Below are positions 23,131 through 35,000 of a DNA stretch of 64,000 nt, piece after piece. The notes under the pieces are model-generated. The model made no database searches and was not told the DNA's origin. It saw only the letters and a list, made by a program, of their open reading frames with translations. Made by a program: the position numbers and the translations under genes. Numbering within the stretch: position 1 is the first letter of the stretch; every line of letters starts with the position of its first letter. Location of the stretch: the NCBI RefSeq assembly GCF_028476545.1, contig NW_026731918.1, positions 122,501 to 186,500 of the forward strand, in the 5' to 3' direction. Source of the stretch: Physella acuta. Its lineage: Eukaryota > Mollusca > Gastropoda > Physidae.

Positions 23131-24029
23131 GAGACTAGAGATTACCACAAATTCACCTGGCAATCAACTTCGAATTAAAATAATAATCTAGAATCTACAT
23201 CTAGAGTATAGACTAGATTCTAATAGTTGTCTAGATTAGCCTAGATTTAGATCTAGATTTCTAGTTGAAAAACCCGTCCTGAAGTTCAATTAATCAAATG
23301 GTTAGATAGACCCTACTAGAATCTCTAGAGCTAGATCTAGAGATCTGTACTCAAGTTAATCTAGATTCTAGTTCTAGGTTATATTTCATATTTATATTAT
23401 AGGCCAACAGTACACACACTTTAATTTGTTTCTCTTAACTGAGCGCTTATATATATTTTGCTTGTATTTCTAATTATAGTTTGGGGTGGGACAGGTGCCC
23501 TTCCTGGTCAAACTAAAAGAAACAAAAAGTGGTTTTGATAATTATTGTCGTTGAAAATAGTGTTGGATCGGCTAACTAGCTATGAGATTGTTAATTTAAA
23601 AATTAAAATGTAAACTTAGTAAGAGGCGTCGCGAGGGGGTGGGGGGGGGGGGGGGGGGGTGATGACGGCATCTGGTAAGACTAAACTTTAAAGTGGTGAC
23701 TCCAAAGCAAAAAGTTCAATAATTTATAGATCTAGAAGAAAATATTTTAATAATGTTACATTTACATCCAGCTTCTTTAAAACTTTAATATTTTGAGGCC
23801 GGTGCTCTGAGCGTGGGTTTCGGTAGCCCTTTGATGCGAATATAGATATTTTTTAAAAAAATTACGGTAAAAAAAAAATTGAGAGCCAACACTCTCACGA
23901 AAGTCCACCCATGTGCAGACACTGAAGGAAAAGTAGATATTTTCCATACACATTCTATCTAGTTCGGGGGTGGGGGGTTGGGCGAAGCCCCCAAAGATGC
24001 CTGAAAGAAACTCTGGTCGCAGCGGCTGA
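23131..24029. other. Intergenic, hexamer-rich then unassigned
   Basis: CTAGAT/AGATCT runs fill 23180-23370. A G-run at 23636-23660 after GAGGCGTCGCGAGGG is probably a remnant of the CAGAGGCGTAGC family. No gene seen. Confidence 0.45.
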
Positions 24030-24330
24030 TTATGCGAAAGGCAAAGTGGCGGATTATAAGAGAGATGTAGTGGCGGATTATAAGAGAGACATAGTTTGAC
24101 TGATTATAATATGGGAAAGGCCAAGTGGCGGATTATAAGAGAGACGTAGTGGCGGATTAAAATCGAGATGTGGTGAGTACTGGCGGATTATAAGAGAGAC
24201 ATAGTATCGTTTTAGGTACGTAAAATCGGCCGAGGCTAGTAATGTGAAAAAAAGTTGATTCCGCAGGTATGACTCATTATCTTCTCGCAGTTTACCGCCT
24301 CGCCATTTCGCTTTTCGCAATTTCCCAACA
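24030..24330. mobile_element. Small element with subterminal tandem repeats
   Basis: Five to six copies of about 26 bp with the core AGTGGCGGATTATAAGAGAG occupy 24044-24209. The right end (CCGCCTCGCCATTTCGC near 24296) reads as the inverted counterpart of GCGAAAGGCAAAGTGGCGG at the left (24033-24051). A GGTAATC-family piece (ATCGTTTTAGGTACGTAAAA) is nested at 24208. A fragment of its right end is at 31345-31440. Confidence 0.6.
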
Positions 24331-24417
24331 CCCGCACCCGATTTACAGTTGTATTAGATGCATACTTCAAAGACGTTTCGTTTACATTACTAAAACTTCA
24401 GATTTTTCCGTCACTAG

Positions 24418-24620
24418 TGTGATGGATTGGAATCACTGACGAGAAGCCACATTGATTGTTAACAGTAGTTTATTCACACCATGAGGAAAGAGAGAGAGCG
24501 GAAGTCACGAGACACTTATATACATAACATGTAAGGGACATCACTCAAGATAACAATATAAATATAATACTAATACAGAAGAGTGAGTTCCCTTGACTTC
24601 ACAAGTCTCACTATATTACA
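24418..24620 (-). repeat. 3' LTR of the fossil retrotransposon
   Basis: 203 bp, near-identical to 28620-28821. The element is on the minus strand, so this copy is its 3' end. Confidence 0.95.
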
Positions 24621-25517
24621 TCCCTTTACCCTTAGTAAACACAACACATCTCTCAATAGAACAAATTACAGTATCCTAAAATCACCAATTATATTGTAAC
24701 ATGAACACTATGGTAGATTACATCCTTACAAACAATGCACAATATGTTACAACATAATTAAAATACAAACAATGATGTCAAAGTCCTTTTGACCTTTAAA
24801 ATCATAGGTCTAACTTATTTGGGACTTTGATTGTCCTGTTTGACCTTCTCAGTGGCCTTTGATTTGGTGACTCAATATTCTGACCATTTGGATTCTCTAT
24901 CTCAGGAGGTCTAGGATTTAAATCATTAACTCCAGAATTTACATTTTCTGACTCTAGACAACTTGGTTCACTCATATCAACAGAACTTGGTTGTGGAACA
25001 AACTGAGTTGGTGTGAACTGTTCAGATTTGGTGGGATTGACAGATTCACACTTATTATCTGCACAAGTTATTTTTAACTGGTCTGCATGTCTACGGACAA
25101 TAAGTCCATCATTTGTTTTTACTTTATAAGACACAGGTCCTGTACATTGAACAATTTGACCTGGTATCCATTTTTCCTTTCTCCCATAATTTCTTAGATA
25201 CACATTATCATTAACTCCAAATTCTCTTTCAATGCATGTTTTGTCATGATTTAATGGAACTATTTTTGAATTGGCATCTGGAAGTATTATGCTGTTATTC
25301 AGATCCTTGACTGACATAGATTTCTTTGATTGATCAATTTTCTCAGGTAATCTGATAGTGCTTTTTGGTAACCAAAAATACTGTTTAAAAGTAATATCCT
25401 GGACCATATCAATTTGCAACTGTGATCCAGTATTTGAAGTGGGTGTATTAAATGGCAAAAATCTTTTTTTCTTTTCTTTTGATGTTACCCTTTTAGTTTC
25501 TGTAAGTGCTAATGATG

Positions 25518-28500
25518 TTAGCAAAGTTGTTTGATGATCACATTCCTTCTTACTAATGTATTCTCTTTAAAAGCATTTGAAATTGCCATATCACCATAAT
25601 CATTTATTAAGTTACAAATACTTTGTTTAGGCAACTCTGACTGATAATGGACTGCATCTTCTCTATCTTTTAGACTTAACTCTGTTTTTCTTATTTTATA
25701 TGGCTTTAAGTCATCATTCACTGACTCTTCAGGCCAACCATTCTTACAGTACTCATATACTTTTATTAAGCACTCATCTTTTTGTGTTTCTCTTTTAATA
25801 TCATTCACATTTATATTGGAGTTATCCATGATAGTGAAGAGAACAAATACATCTTCTGGTACATAGCTAAGGCTTTGGTTTTTTAAAGGTAATCTACTAA
25901 GACTATCTGCACTATTCTCAGATCCAGGTTTGTATTTCAATTCATAATTGTATGCAGTTAGTGTGATAGCCCATCTTTGAATTCTTGGTGAGGCATGCTC
26001 AGGTAGGGTTTTGTTTTCTCCAAATAAACCTAGCAATGGTTTATGATCTGTAAAGATGGTGAACTTCCTACCAAACAGAAACTTATGAAATTTCTTAACA
26101 CCAAAAATGATGCCTAAGCCTTCCCTATCTAATCGAGAATAATTTTTCTCAGCCTGGTTCAAAGATCTACTGGCAAAAGCAATGGGTCTGTCACCCTTCT
26201 CATCCATGTGGGACAAGACTGCTCCTACACCATCTGGTGAAGCATCACATGTTAATATAAGTCTTTTCCCTGGGTCATAGTGAGTTAGTAAGGTGTCAGA
26301 AGACAAAGCCTCTTTTGCTGTATTAAAAGCAGTATCTTGTTGTTTACCCCAGTGCCAAGTTGCATTTTTCTGTAGCAGCTTGTACAGTGGTGATAGTTTA
26401 CCAGACAGATTCCCTATGAACTTTGCATAGTAATTTATCAAGCCCAAAAAAGCTCTTAGTTGTTGGGTATTTTCAGGTTTGGGTGCTTCTTTAATGGCTT
26501 TTGTTTTCTCAGGTTGAGGTCTGATGCCTTGTTTGCTCAATATATAACCAAGAAAACTAATTTCTGTCAACATGAATTGACATTTATCTTTGTTTATCTT
26601 TAAACCTTTTTCACCAACTACTTTCAATACTTTATCAAGTGTTTTAAGATGTTCAGTGTCATTCTTACCAGTTATGTACACATTGTCAAAGTAAACACAA
26701 ACATTTGGAATATCCTTAAAAATACTGTCCATGACAGCTTGGAAAATTCCAGGGCTGGATGATATACCAAAACATAGTCTTTCATATTGGTAGAGTCCTT
26801 TATGTGTGTTTATTGTCATATAGACTTTTGAATCTGGATGCAGTTCTAGTTGAGTGTAAGCATGACTAAAGTCTAATTCAGTGAATTTGTCTCCTCCTGC
26901 CAAATTCAAAGAAATTTCCTCAATGTTAGGAATAGGGTACCTATTTAGCTCTATTTTCTTATTCAGTGTAGTTTTATAGTCTCCACAAATTCTTATAGAA
27001 CCATCCTTCTTTAACACTGGCACAATGGGCGTTGCCCAATCGGAATAGTCTACCTTCTTTATGATGCCATTAGATTCCAATCTACTTAGCTCATTTTCAA
27101 TTTTATTCCTCATTGCATAAGGTGGAACTCTAGCTTTGCAGTATCTTGGATTTGTGTCTTTAATGCTTATCTTCACTGTTCTATCATTTAGTAAACCTGA
27201 ATTGCCAAAAACACTTTTATTTTCAGATATTACTTTATCTATTGAAGTAAGACTAGATTCTTTTACATTGTTCAATGAACATATACTCTCCCAATTTAAC
27301 TTAAGATCACTTAACCAGTTCCTACCTAGTAATGGTGGTCCATTTCCTTCAACCACAAGAAGAGGAAGTTTAACACTTTGACCATTATAACTTACATGAA
27401 CCATACACTCTCCTATTACCGGAACATTGTCACCAGTGTATGCTGTTAGACACTTGTGACATGGTTGTAGAGACACTGATCCTCCTGTGACAGCGTCAAA
27501 GTCCTTCTTTGTGATGACTGTTAGAGATGCTCCAGTGTCAAGTTGGAAGCTGATGCTCTTACCGTTGATATAAACTAGTACACTGATGGGAGCATGACTT
27601 ATTGATTTCACAGAGAACAGGTTGAAATCCGGCTGCGAATCAGTTTGAGCATTTTCACAGGTAGAGTGGTTCATTGGTTGGGTTAGGTAGTCTTGGTGAG
27701 AGTTAACATAGTGCTGCCTTTGGTTGCGGTACTGTCTTGACTGGCTAGATTTAGCAACAGACGAAGACTTTGCAAAGCAGGCCTTGGCAATGTGACCTTG
27801 CTTACTGCACTTATAACAAGTTGCAGACTTGAACTTGCACCGATGAGATGCATGGGGACCTTTGCATCGATGACATTTTTGATAATTATTACTAGATTTA
27901 GATCTAGGCTTTAAACGTGCAGGCTGTTTAGCATAAGTTGAAATGCTCTGATGGGGTTGGTGTTTGTTGACTAACCTGCTGTTTACTGCATGGATCTCTG
28001 AAGGTGCTAGAGATCTCGCCGCATCTGATGACTGCTGGAATGAAGTTGCAAGTTGTATTGCTTTTTCCAATGTTAGATCTGACTCGAGCAGCAACTTTCT
28101 TTGAATATCAGGGCTGTTTACACCTGTCACAAACTTTTCACATAGTCTGTCAGACAGCGTTTCTCCAAATTCACAGAATCTACTTAAATGACGTAAAGCA
28201 GCAACATATTCTGATATTGACTCGTTTGGTTGACGAGTCCTACTGTCAAATCTAGCTCGACATAGAAACTTTGATGGGGTAGGCGCATGGTGGTCTGTTA
28301 GCAATTTGCTCAGCTCGTTAAAGCTCTTGGTAGTTAGACTAGCTGGTGCGCATAAGTCTTTTAGTAGCCTAAATTGTTGAGGCCCTATGACTGTTAACAA
28401 AACAGCTCTCTTTTTGGCTTCTATCGTCACGTTGTTTGCTTCAAGGTAAAAGCTTAACCTATCTAGGTAATCATGAATGATTTCATCATTCGAATCAAAT

Positions 28501-28619
28501 TCTTTTATTTGGCCATACAGCGCCATTATTCTAGAAATACTTAGCCAATATGCTCTAGCAAACCTCTTTTTTGCGTAAGTAGGTGCTCTTTCTAGTGGAT
28601 TATTTATCTTCGTCGCCAA
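25518..28619 (-). pseudogene. gag-pol region of the fossil retrotransposon
   Basis: A long frame encodes gag, two CCHC-type knuckles (YKCSKQGHIAKACF), an aspartic protease motif (LDTGAS), a Ty3-like reverse transcriptase (ELDFSHAYTQLELHP) and RNase H (LTCDASPDGVGAVLSH). Gag and pol lie in one frame, as in some Metaviridae. A further frame at 24802-25524 ends with a GPY/F-like module. The coding region as a whole is not complete and I treat it as a fossil. Confidence 0.9.
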
Positions 28620-28821
28620 TGTGATGTATTGGAATCACTGACGAGAAGCCACATTGATTGTTAACAGTAGTTTATTCACACCATGAGGAAGAGAGAGAGC
28701 GGAAGTCACGAGACACTTATATACATAACATGTAAGGGACATCGCTCAAGATAACAATATAAATATAATACTAATACAGAAGAGTGAGTTCCCTTGACTT
28801 CACAAGTCTCACTATATTACA
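28620..28821 (-). repeat. 5' LTR of the fossil retrotransposon
   Basis: 202 bp, the partner of 24418-24620, followed by the ACTAG target duplication. Confidence 0.95.
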
Positions 28822-28832
28822 ACTAGACATAC

Positions 28833-29002
28833 TGATGATTTGTCAACTTCCCCATCTTTTGTTTCGACTTAGAATACCACCTTGTTCGAAACCGCCCGAA
28901 ATACCGCCGACGATAGTTCAATTTCTTTCTTTTGTGTGGAACACCGAGGTTGCCTGATTTATCGTCTTTGAAGATCTCCGTGCCCGAAGCCGCTGCAAAC
29001 AT
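28833..29002 (-). CDS. Candidate first coding exon of an unrecognised gene
   Basis: From an ATG at 29002 the frame runs 56 codons and 2 nt to a good donor (CATCA|GTATGT). It begins MFAAASGTEIFKDDKSGN and becomes very basic, with GVPHKRKKLNYRRRYFGRF. Local GC and CpG content are higher than in the surroundings, as often at a promoter-proximal exon. The LTR retrotransposon sits about 6 bp past the donor, inside the presumed intron. I find no acceptor exon downstream and recognise no family. If no splice is used, the frame stops after two more codons. A chance frame remains possible. Confidence 0.3.
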
Positions 29003-29386
29003 ATTTTGTATTGTTGCATAGAAATTTTATATTTGTAATTACTGTCATTACCGCCGGCTACCATTTTTTCACCGTATAAATATCAGTGCATTTGGATACA
29101 TCTATTCTATAGGTAAGATCTATTAATTTATTACTTCATAGACAAATGTAGACCTAACTATGTGTTTTCTCTTTTAATGTTCCTTTACATTATTTTTTTT
29201 TAGATAGCACATCAAGGTTGCGACTAGATCTAAGTCAGAAAAAAAATTAAAAAAGAAAAGATTACTGCCCTCAGTGAAAGAGAGGACTAGATTAACCATC
29301 CCCTAAGTGTTGCTTATTCCTAAGCTTATATATGAACTCACAATCCCCCCCCCCCGGTTTTTTTTTTCACTTACTCGCTGTTTGGG
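29003..29386. other. Unassigned stretch upstream of the candidate exon
   Basis: It contains a TATTTATACGG word near 29080 on the minus strand that could be TATA-like, and a C-run at 29346. Nothing firmer. Confidence 0.35.
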
Positions 29387-30092
29387 AAAACAAGTTAATT
29401 AAAAAGTCTAGTGACATTTAAGCGCAATTTCCTTATGTTATCTAAAAATAGCTCTTTCGTAGCGTAAATCAAGAGCAGGGTTAGGAAAACCATTGGTTAG
29501 TTATTATAACGTTTTTTATTTTTAAAAAATTCAGTATTTTACATGTTTTATTTACAATAGAGTTACATGACTAAAAACCATTGCGCGCCTAGCTATATAT
29601 ACCGAACGTGATGGCGCAGCCATTGAACGTGATGGCGCAGCTATTGAACGTGATGACGCGTGTGGTGTGGTTGGATAAAAATACCTACTAATTCGGTCCA
29701 AATTTTAATTAATTAAAAAAAAAAATTGTGACCGAACGAAAGGATATTTTTGAAAACTTTCTTCGGCAATATTGTTCTAAATTATGACAGGAATCGATTG
29801 GTACATGTTTCAAGTCGCTAAGTGGTCTGGTTGCCGAGATATGGGCCAAAAACTGCATTTTTTCGAGGTTTTTTGGATTTTCCGGGAAATCCATGAAAAA
29901 AACCCGGAATTTTTTTGGCCTATGTTCATTCTCGTAACTTGCTTAACATAATTGCTTTGGAACTAGTCCTCGATATTGCTTCGTTGAGGAGGAGATACGA
30001 CTTAAAGCTGCGGACACACATCCATTCATACATCCAGAAATGACGGGTTAATAAACGCAATTCTCCAGAATGGAAATTGCGCTAAAAACATT
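29387..30092. mobile_element. TIR element, copy 1 (inverted relative to copy 2)
   Basis: Ends are ATTTAAGCGCAATTTCC (29416) and GGAAATTGCGCTAAAAA (30074). The interior 29720-30060 is the reverse complement of 42360-42720, including ATATCTCGGCAACCAGACC. The TTCAATAGCTGCGCCATCA minisatellite of 8822-8888 is present in inverse at 29600-29660. No transposase. Confidence 0.8.
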
Positions 30093-30408
30093 ATCAGTTG
30101 CTCATGCTATGTAGTATTGTATGGGCCTACTTCTATTATTTTTTAAACAATTTTGAACTCATCTGAATTGTTTGGTTTGGGTGGTGGTGTTATTTTAGCT
30201 ATTAAATGGTCATTTTGTCGATAGCGGACTTTATTCAGATTATCTGGAGACGCACTATTTTTTTCTCATTCTGTTCATATTCGAGTTTTGTGTCTCAGCG
30301 AACCAAAGTGAATCTTTTAATGCTTTAGTTAAAAGAATTCAAGACTGGAAGGAAGCACATGTCGGCGGTATGGTCTTGAGCCTCTTCAGGCTTGGCTAAT
30401 TCTACGTA

Positions 30409-30781
30409 GGGGTCATCCATAAATGACGTCACGCTTTTTTTGACGATTTTTACCTCCCCCCTCCCCTCCGTCACACGTGGTCACAAAAAGCCAGACCCCC
30501 CCCTAAAATGACGTCACACCTCAGTCTACAACCCCCCCCCCCTCAAAATTGCGGTTGAATTTTTTGAAACATCGATATTTTTGTCTTAAATCTGTCGAAA
30601 CAGAGTATTTTAATCAATTCCTACTACAATTTATTAAAAAAGTTTTCTAAAACGCGAAATAATAAGTGTGACGTCGCACCATTTGAACCCCCCCCCCTCC
30701 CCCACATCACACATCGTCACAAAAATTACCGCCCCCCCCCCCCTCCCCCCTCAGAGTGTAAAGTCATTTATGGACGACCCC
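30409..30781. mobile_element. GGGGTC miniature TIR element, 373 bp
   Basis: Begins GGGGTCATCCATAAATGACG and ends CATTTATGGACGACCCC, imperfect inverted repeats with TA just outside. The interior alternates AATGACGTCAC words and C-runs. Similar end words occur near 37890 and 38757 inside the Helitron-like copies. Confidence 0.85.
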
Positions 30782-30959
30782 ATAACAGAAATTTACAGAG
30801 GACGAAGGCTTATGGGAAATTGGCTTCTCAAACACGATCTCGTTCCTCTATATAGTGAGGAGCACACCAGAATTCCGCCTGCTGTTAACCCAGATGACAT
30901 AGTTGCAAGAATGGTAGTCTGTTTGCCCAGTGCAACTGTTGTCGAAAGGGCACAGCTAT

Positions 30960-31143
30960 CAGAGGCGTAGAAACCCTTCCCGGCGCCCGACGAGCTTTCG
31001 ATTTGCAGCCCCCCCCCCCCCCTCAAACTTTCGATTTGCAACCCCCCTCAAACTTTCAATTTGTTTTTCCAACCCATTTTGGCGCCCCTAAGGTCGGCGC
31101 CCGGGAACATATGTCCCCCCCCCCCCCCCTCGCTACGCCTCTG
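30960..31143. mobile_element. CAGAGGCGTAGC miniature hAT element, 184 bp
   Basis: CAGAGGCGTAG at the start, CTCGCTACGCCTCTG at the end. The interior has CTTTCGATTTGCA repeats and C-runs. Flanks ACAGCTAT and CTAATAAC do not match, so its duplication is lost or the ends are shifted. Confidence 0.8.
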
Positions 31144-31344
31144 CTAATAACTTTAAATACTAAACTTGGAGTGTTCACCATTAAACGGTCAACAGATTTT
31201 TTAAATAGATAGATCTATATCTATCTTCTTAGTATCTATCGATTTATATAATTAAATCTAGATAAAAAATAACATATACAACACTCGTGCTTGTTTAGTT
31301 TTTAAAAATAAATAAATAAATAAGCATGAAATAAGCATGAGAAA

Positions 31345-31440
31345 AACTTTTTTTCGCAAAAGGTGTCTCGTATGTCTCGCATTATCTTCTCGCAGTTTAC
31401 CGCCTCGCCATTACGCTTTTCGCAATTTTCCAACATCCAT
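31345..31440. repeat. Fragment of the 24030-24330 element
   Basis: TTATCTTCTCGCAGTTTACC and GCTTTTCGCAATTTTCCAAC match 24275-24330. It lies about 100 bp upstream of the UFC1 start codon and could overlap its promoter. Confidence 0.7.
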
Positions 31441-31539
31441 AGGTTACATTTTACGCGGTGTTACAGATGCTGCTGCCTTTAATCACCTTTATGGATGTTA
31501 TGGTTTGAAATTGGCAATTAGAATTTCAGTCTATACACC

Positions 31540-31991
31540 ATGGTAGACGAAGCAACAAAATCAACTTTAGCCAAAATTCCTCTGTTAAAAACCAAAGCAG
31601 GACCACGAGATGGTGATTTGTGGATACCAAGACTCAAAGAAGAATACCAAGCATTAATACAGGTTACATGTATGGCTTTGTATGCTTATTTAATTTCTTG
31701 ATAATTCCTTATTAAATTCAATAGGCCTACGACTATAGTTACACTAAAAAATAGTAGGCTATAAAATAAAAATACTAAATAGTCAATCATGGAGTCTAGT
31801 CTAGTCTAGATCTATATAATATTAACTTATTAATTTAATATTAAGTATAATTTAGTATATTAGTATGTATATAAACTAAAAACTTAGTATAAAGTATGGC
31901 TGCTACTCTGATTGATTGTAATATAGTAAATATACTCAGTGGCGGAACTAGAAAAAAAGGGCTCCCCCGCAAAAACAAAATAAGGGCCCCC

Positions 31992-32056
<65 letters not shown>

Positions 32057-35000
32057 GTATTTATATATATATAAAATCTATATCCTAACTGAGTAATGTA
32101 GTCTACTTCATTGCAATATATAACCATTCTGAGAGAACAAATCAGACAAATTTAGTCCAAACTCATCTTGGGTTCGAAATAATCATGACCACTACTAAAA
32201 TGCTGCTCAAATATATATAAAGACTTAAGCTTTATTCGTGAATGGTTTCTCGCGTTATGTTTTTTTTTTTTTCATTTTTGGCTTTTATAATATCAATTTT
32301 GAAAAAAATTGATTTTTATAGCTATACCATTGTTTATTACGTCTTATTTAAATAACAATTCAGAGAATCAATTGCTTTTAATATACATAGTACAAAACTA
32401 TTTAAATGAGCTTCGTGGGCATACCTATTTTAAAGAAGGACAGTAAGTCATGGAAGTAGTGTGAATGTTTGCCTACCTTTCAAACTATAGCTCTTGTAGA
32501 TTTTAAAATATTTTTCTACGCAACGATCTCTGCTATAGTAGACCTGTTTTTGTTTTTACAAAACCACTTTCAAGATGCATGAAAAACATAATTTTTGAAA
32601 ACAAAATTCATTGTTTTTTGGTCGGAACTGGGCCCCTAAACGTCCTGGGCCCCCCCGCATTGCGGGGTCTGGCGGTATGGTAGTTCCGCCCCTGAATATA
32701 CTAGATCTAGATCTAGGTTAGAGAGTGCACCATAGATCTATTCTAGATCTATATGCCATATGGAGAATGAGTACAGTCACTACAGACTAGAATAGATTGA
32801 TAGATATTAGATAGTGACTTAGGCCTAGTAGAAAAATAGAGTTAGATAGGCCTAATCTCTAGAAGTTAGTACTTTAGCCCTCAGTTCCTTCCAAGAAATT
32901 AGAATCTCTGCCCTGGAGAAAAAAAGTGGGGTAAAAAAGGTGGAAGAAACACTGGTAGCCAAATCAAATTACTATTTTTATTATATTTTTGAAGCCACAG
33001 CAAGCCTCTAGGCTACTCTAGTTGTAGTGGGGTTAGACTTTTTAACTAGCTATGCACGAGAGCTCAGAAAAACAGTATTCAAAAGTCCACCCAATAGACA
33101 GAAGTCAGAAGTAGTTTAATTGGTAAACGGAAAAAAAGTCACAGGAAAAAAAAAACACAGAAAAAAAGTCAGTTTTTGCTAGGAAAAAAGTCACAGAAAA
33201 AAAGTCACAGTGGAAAAATTTTATCGGAAAAAAAGTCACAGAAATAAAGTCACAGAAAAAAAGTCACAAAAATCTTTTTAGAAATATTTTTATTAATTTG
33301 TTAAGAATTGTAAAATGTTGTATGTTTATTGTTGTGGGTTGTATTTTTTGATAGCATAAATTATTTATAGACGTTAAAAGCATTATGATTTATAACAATT
33401 ATAACAATTGTAAGTAAAAATACTCTAAGATAATTTACACAACAAACTTTTGTTATGTATTTAGTTAAATACGTGGTAGAAAAGTTAATTATAAAAGAAA
33501 TTTAGGCAAATTTTGCCGTAGACTATTCTCTGGTCGGCCTCTCCTCAGTAGGCATTGTCCGAACATATTTTGTGTTGTTGACGTTATGCGTCAATGACAG
33601 CCTTTGAACCTTGTCGGCTTTCTGTTTTGATCCTAAGTTTTGTTATGTAATGAGCGTGATAAATGTGGGCAGTAAAGGTGGTTGAACTAAACATAACTAT
33701 TGTTGCGATGAGTTGAGGGCAGCAAGTCAGATGAAATTACCATTTCACGGTAATTTAATGTTGGTATTTTTAAAAAAACACGATGAAAAACGTGGACTTA
33801 GGAGAATTTTATTAAATGCTACTAATCTTAAGTTTAACATAATTACAATCTACATACTTCATAATAAATATTTTTAGATGAATTATAAAAATTCCTATGC
33901 GTATACAGCCTACACACATCACATTACATTTAATTAATCCTAAGTTAATTTGCACTCTCTAAATATTTAATACATAAAAGTATTAACAAATATCATGCAA
34001 ATATATATTTGTGACTTTTTTTCCTGTGACCTTTTTTCCTGTGACTTTTTTTCCTGTGACTTTTTTTCTGTGTTTTTTTTCCTGTGTTTTTTTTTTTCCT
34101 GTGACTTTTTTTCCTACAATCGTTTAATTATCGACAATTTTCAGGCACAGTAAAAATTGGAACATCAGATTCATTCTACTGTTTTCTTTGTTTCCTTTAC
34201 TTCAATGGTAGGCTTTGCAATTATTTTGCAGTACCTGTTTAAAAAGCTAAAAATATTCTTACATGATACTATTCTGACATTTTATTTTTGGATATTTTAA
34301 TAGATCTATATAATATAGGGTTGTTGTTCACCAGGAGAGTGAAAGTAAGTAACTTTAGTAACAAGCTTTTTCTGTATAATGATTTTACTCTGATTGATTA
34401 ACAAACATTGTAATTGATGAACGGCAGGTGATGCGTAAGTTAAATTTTAAAATCAAGTAAAACTAAAATGAGTACAGGTTGCTGCTTTGAACATAGCTTA
34501 GTGTATTGTTATTTTGTTTTTGTTTATTAAATTTAAAACACGTATGTTTCAGTTATCATTTAAATTTAGACGTGGCTATAAAAAATAGCCGGAGCAAAAC
34601 CAAGCTGATAACGGGTGTATTCTATGGGTGTAGGACAAAAGGCAGACAGACCATAAGGCAGACAAACATATAGATACTAATATCGCAAAATGTGTTACTG
34701 CATAGCTCCTATCTAGACAACCATTGAAATAAGGCATGAAATAAGGTTTCAAGAGAAAAGACGATGCTAGTTGCTATCCTTATAAGGTGAAACATCTGGA
34801 AGTGTCTTAAACACAAAGTATCAACACCTAAATATTGCAAAATGCGGTCACTACTGTCTTTCATAGCTCCTTCTATGTCAATGAGGTGAGACAACCATCA
34901 AAAGCCGCCAGCTTCACCGCCCACGCGCAACAAGGCGGGAGTATACAAATGATGAACAGTTGGTGTTACCACCATATTTCGCAAAATGAATGAAAGAAAG

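Larger units (their letters stand above)
24418..28821 (-). mobile_element. Ty3/Gypsy-like LTR retrotransposon (fossil, broken)
   Basis: Bounded by two LTRs of about 202-203 bp with TG and CA ends and flanked by the 5-bp target duplication ACTAG at 24413-24417 and 28822-28826. A primer-site-like TTGGCGACGAAG follows the 5' LTR, and a purine-rich tract (GGGTAAAGGGA) precedes the 3' LTR. Parts seen in order: gag, two zinc knuckles, aspartic protease, reverse transcriptase, RNase H, and a terminal GPY/F-like segment. The LTRs differ at about 1% of positions, so the insertion is recent. It is broken, with roughly two or three breaks. Confidence 0.95.

Noticed and set aside
27136-27381. Plus-strand frames inside the retrotransposon (27136-27381, 28004-28255, 63224-63427)
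   Set aside because: They are antisense shadows of the gag-pol region.
30668-30970. Reading frame of 100 codons upstream of UFC1
   Set aside because: It spans the end of a miniature element and C-runs and has no protein family features.
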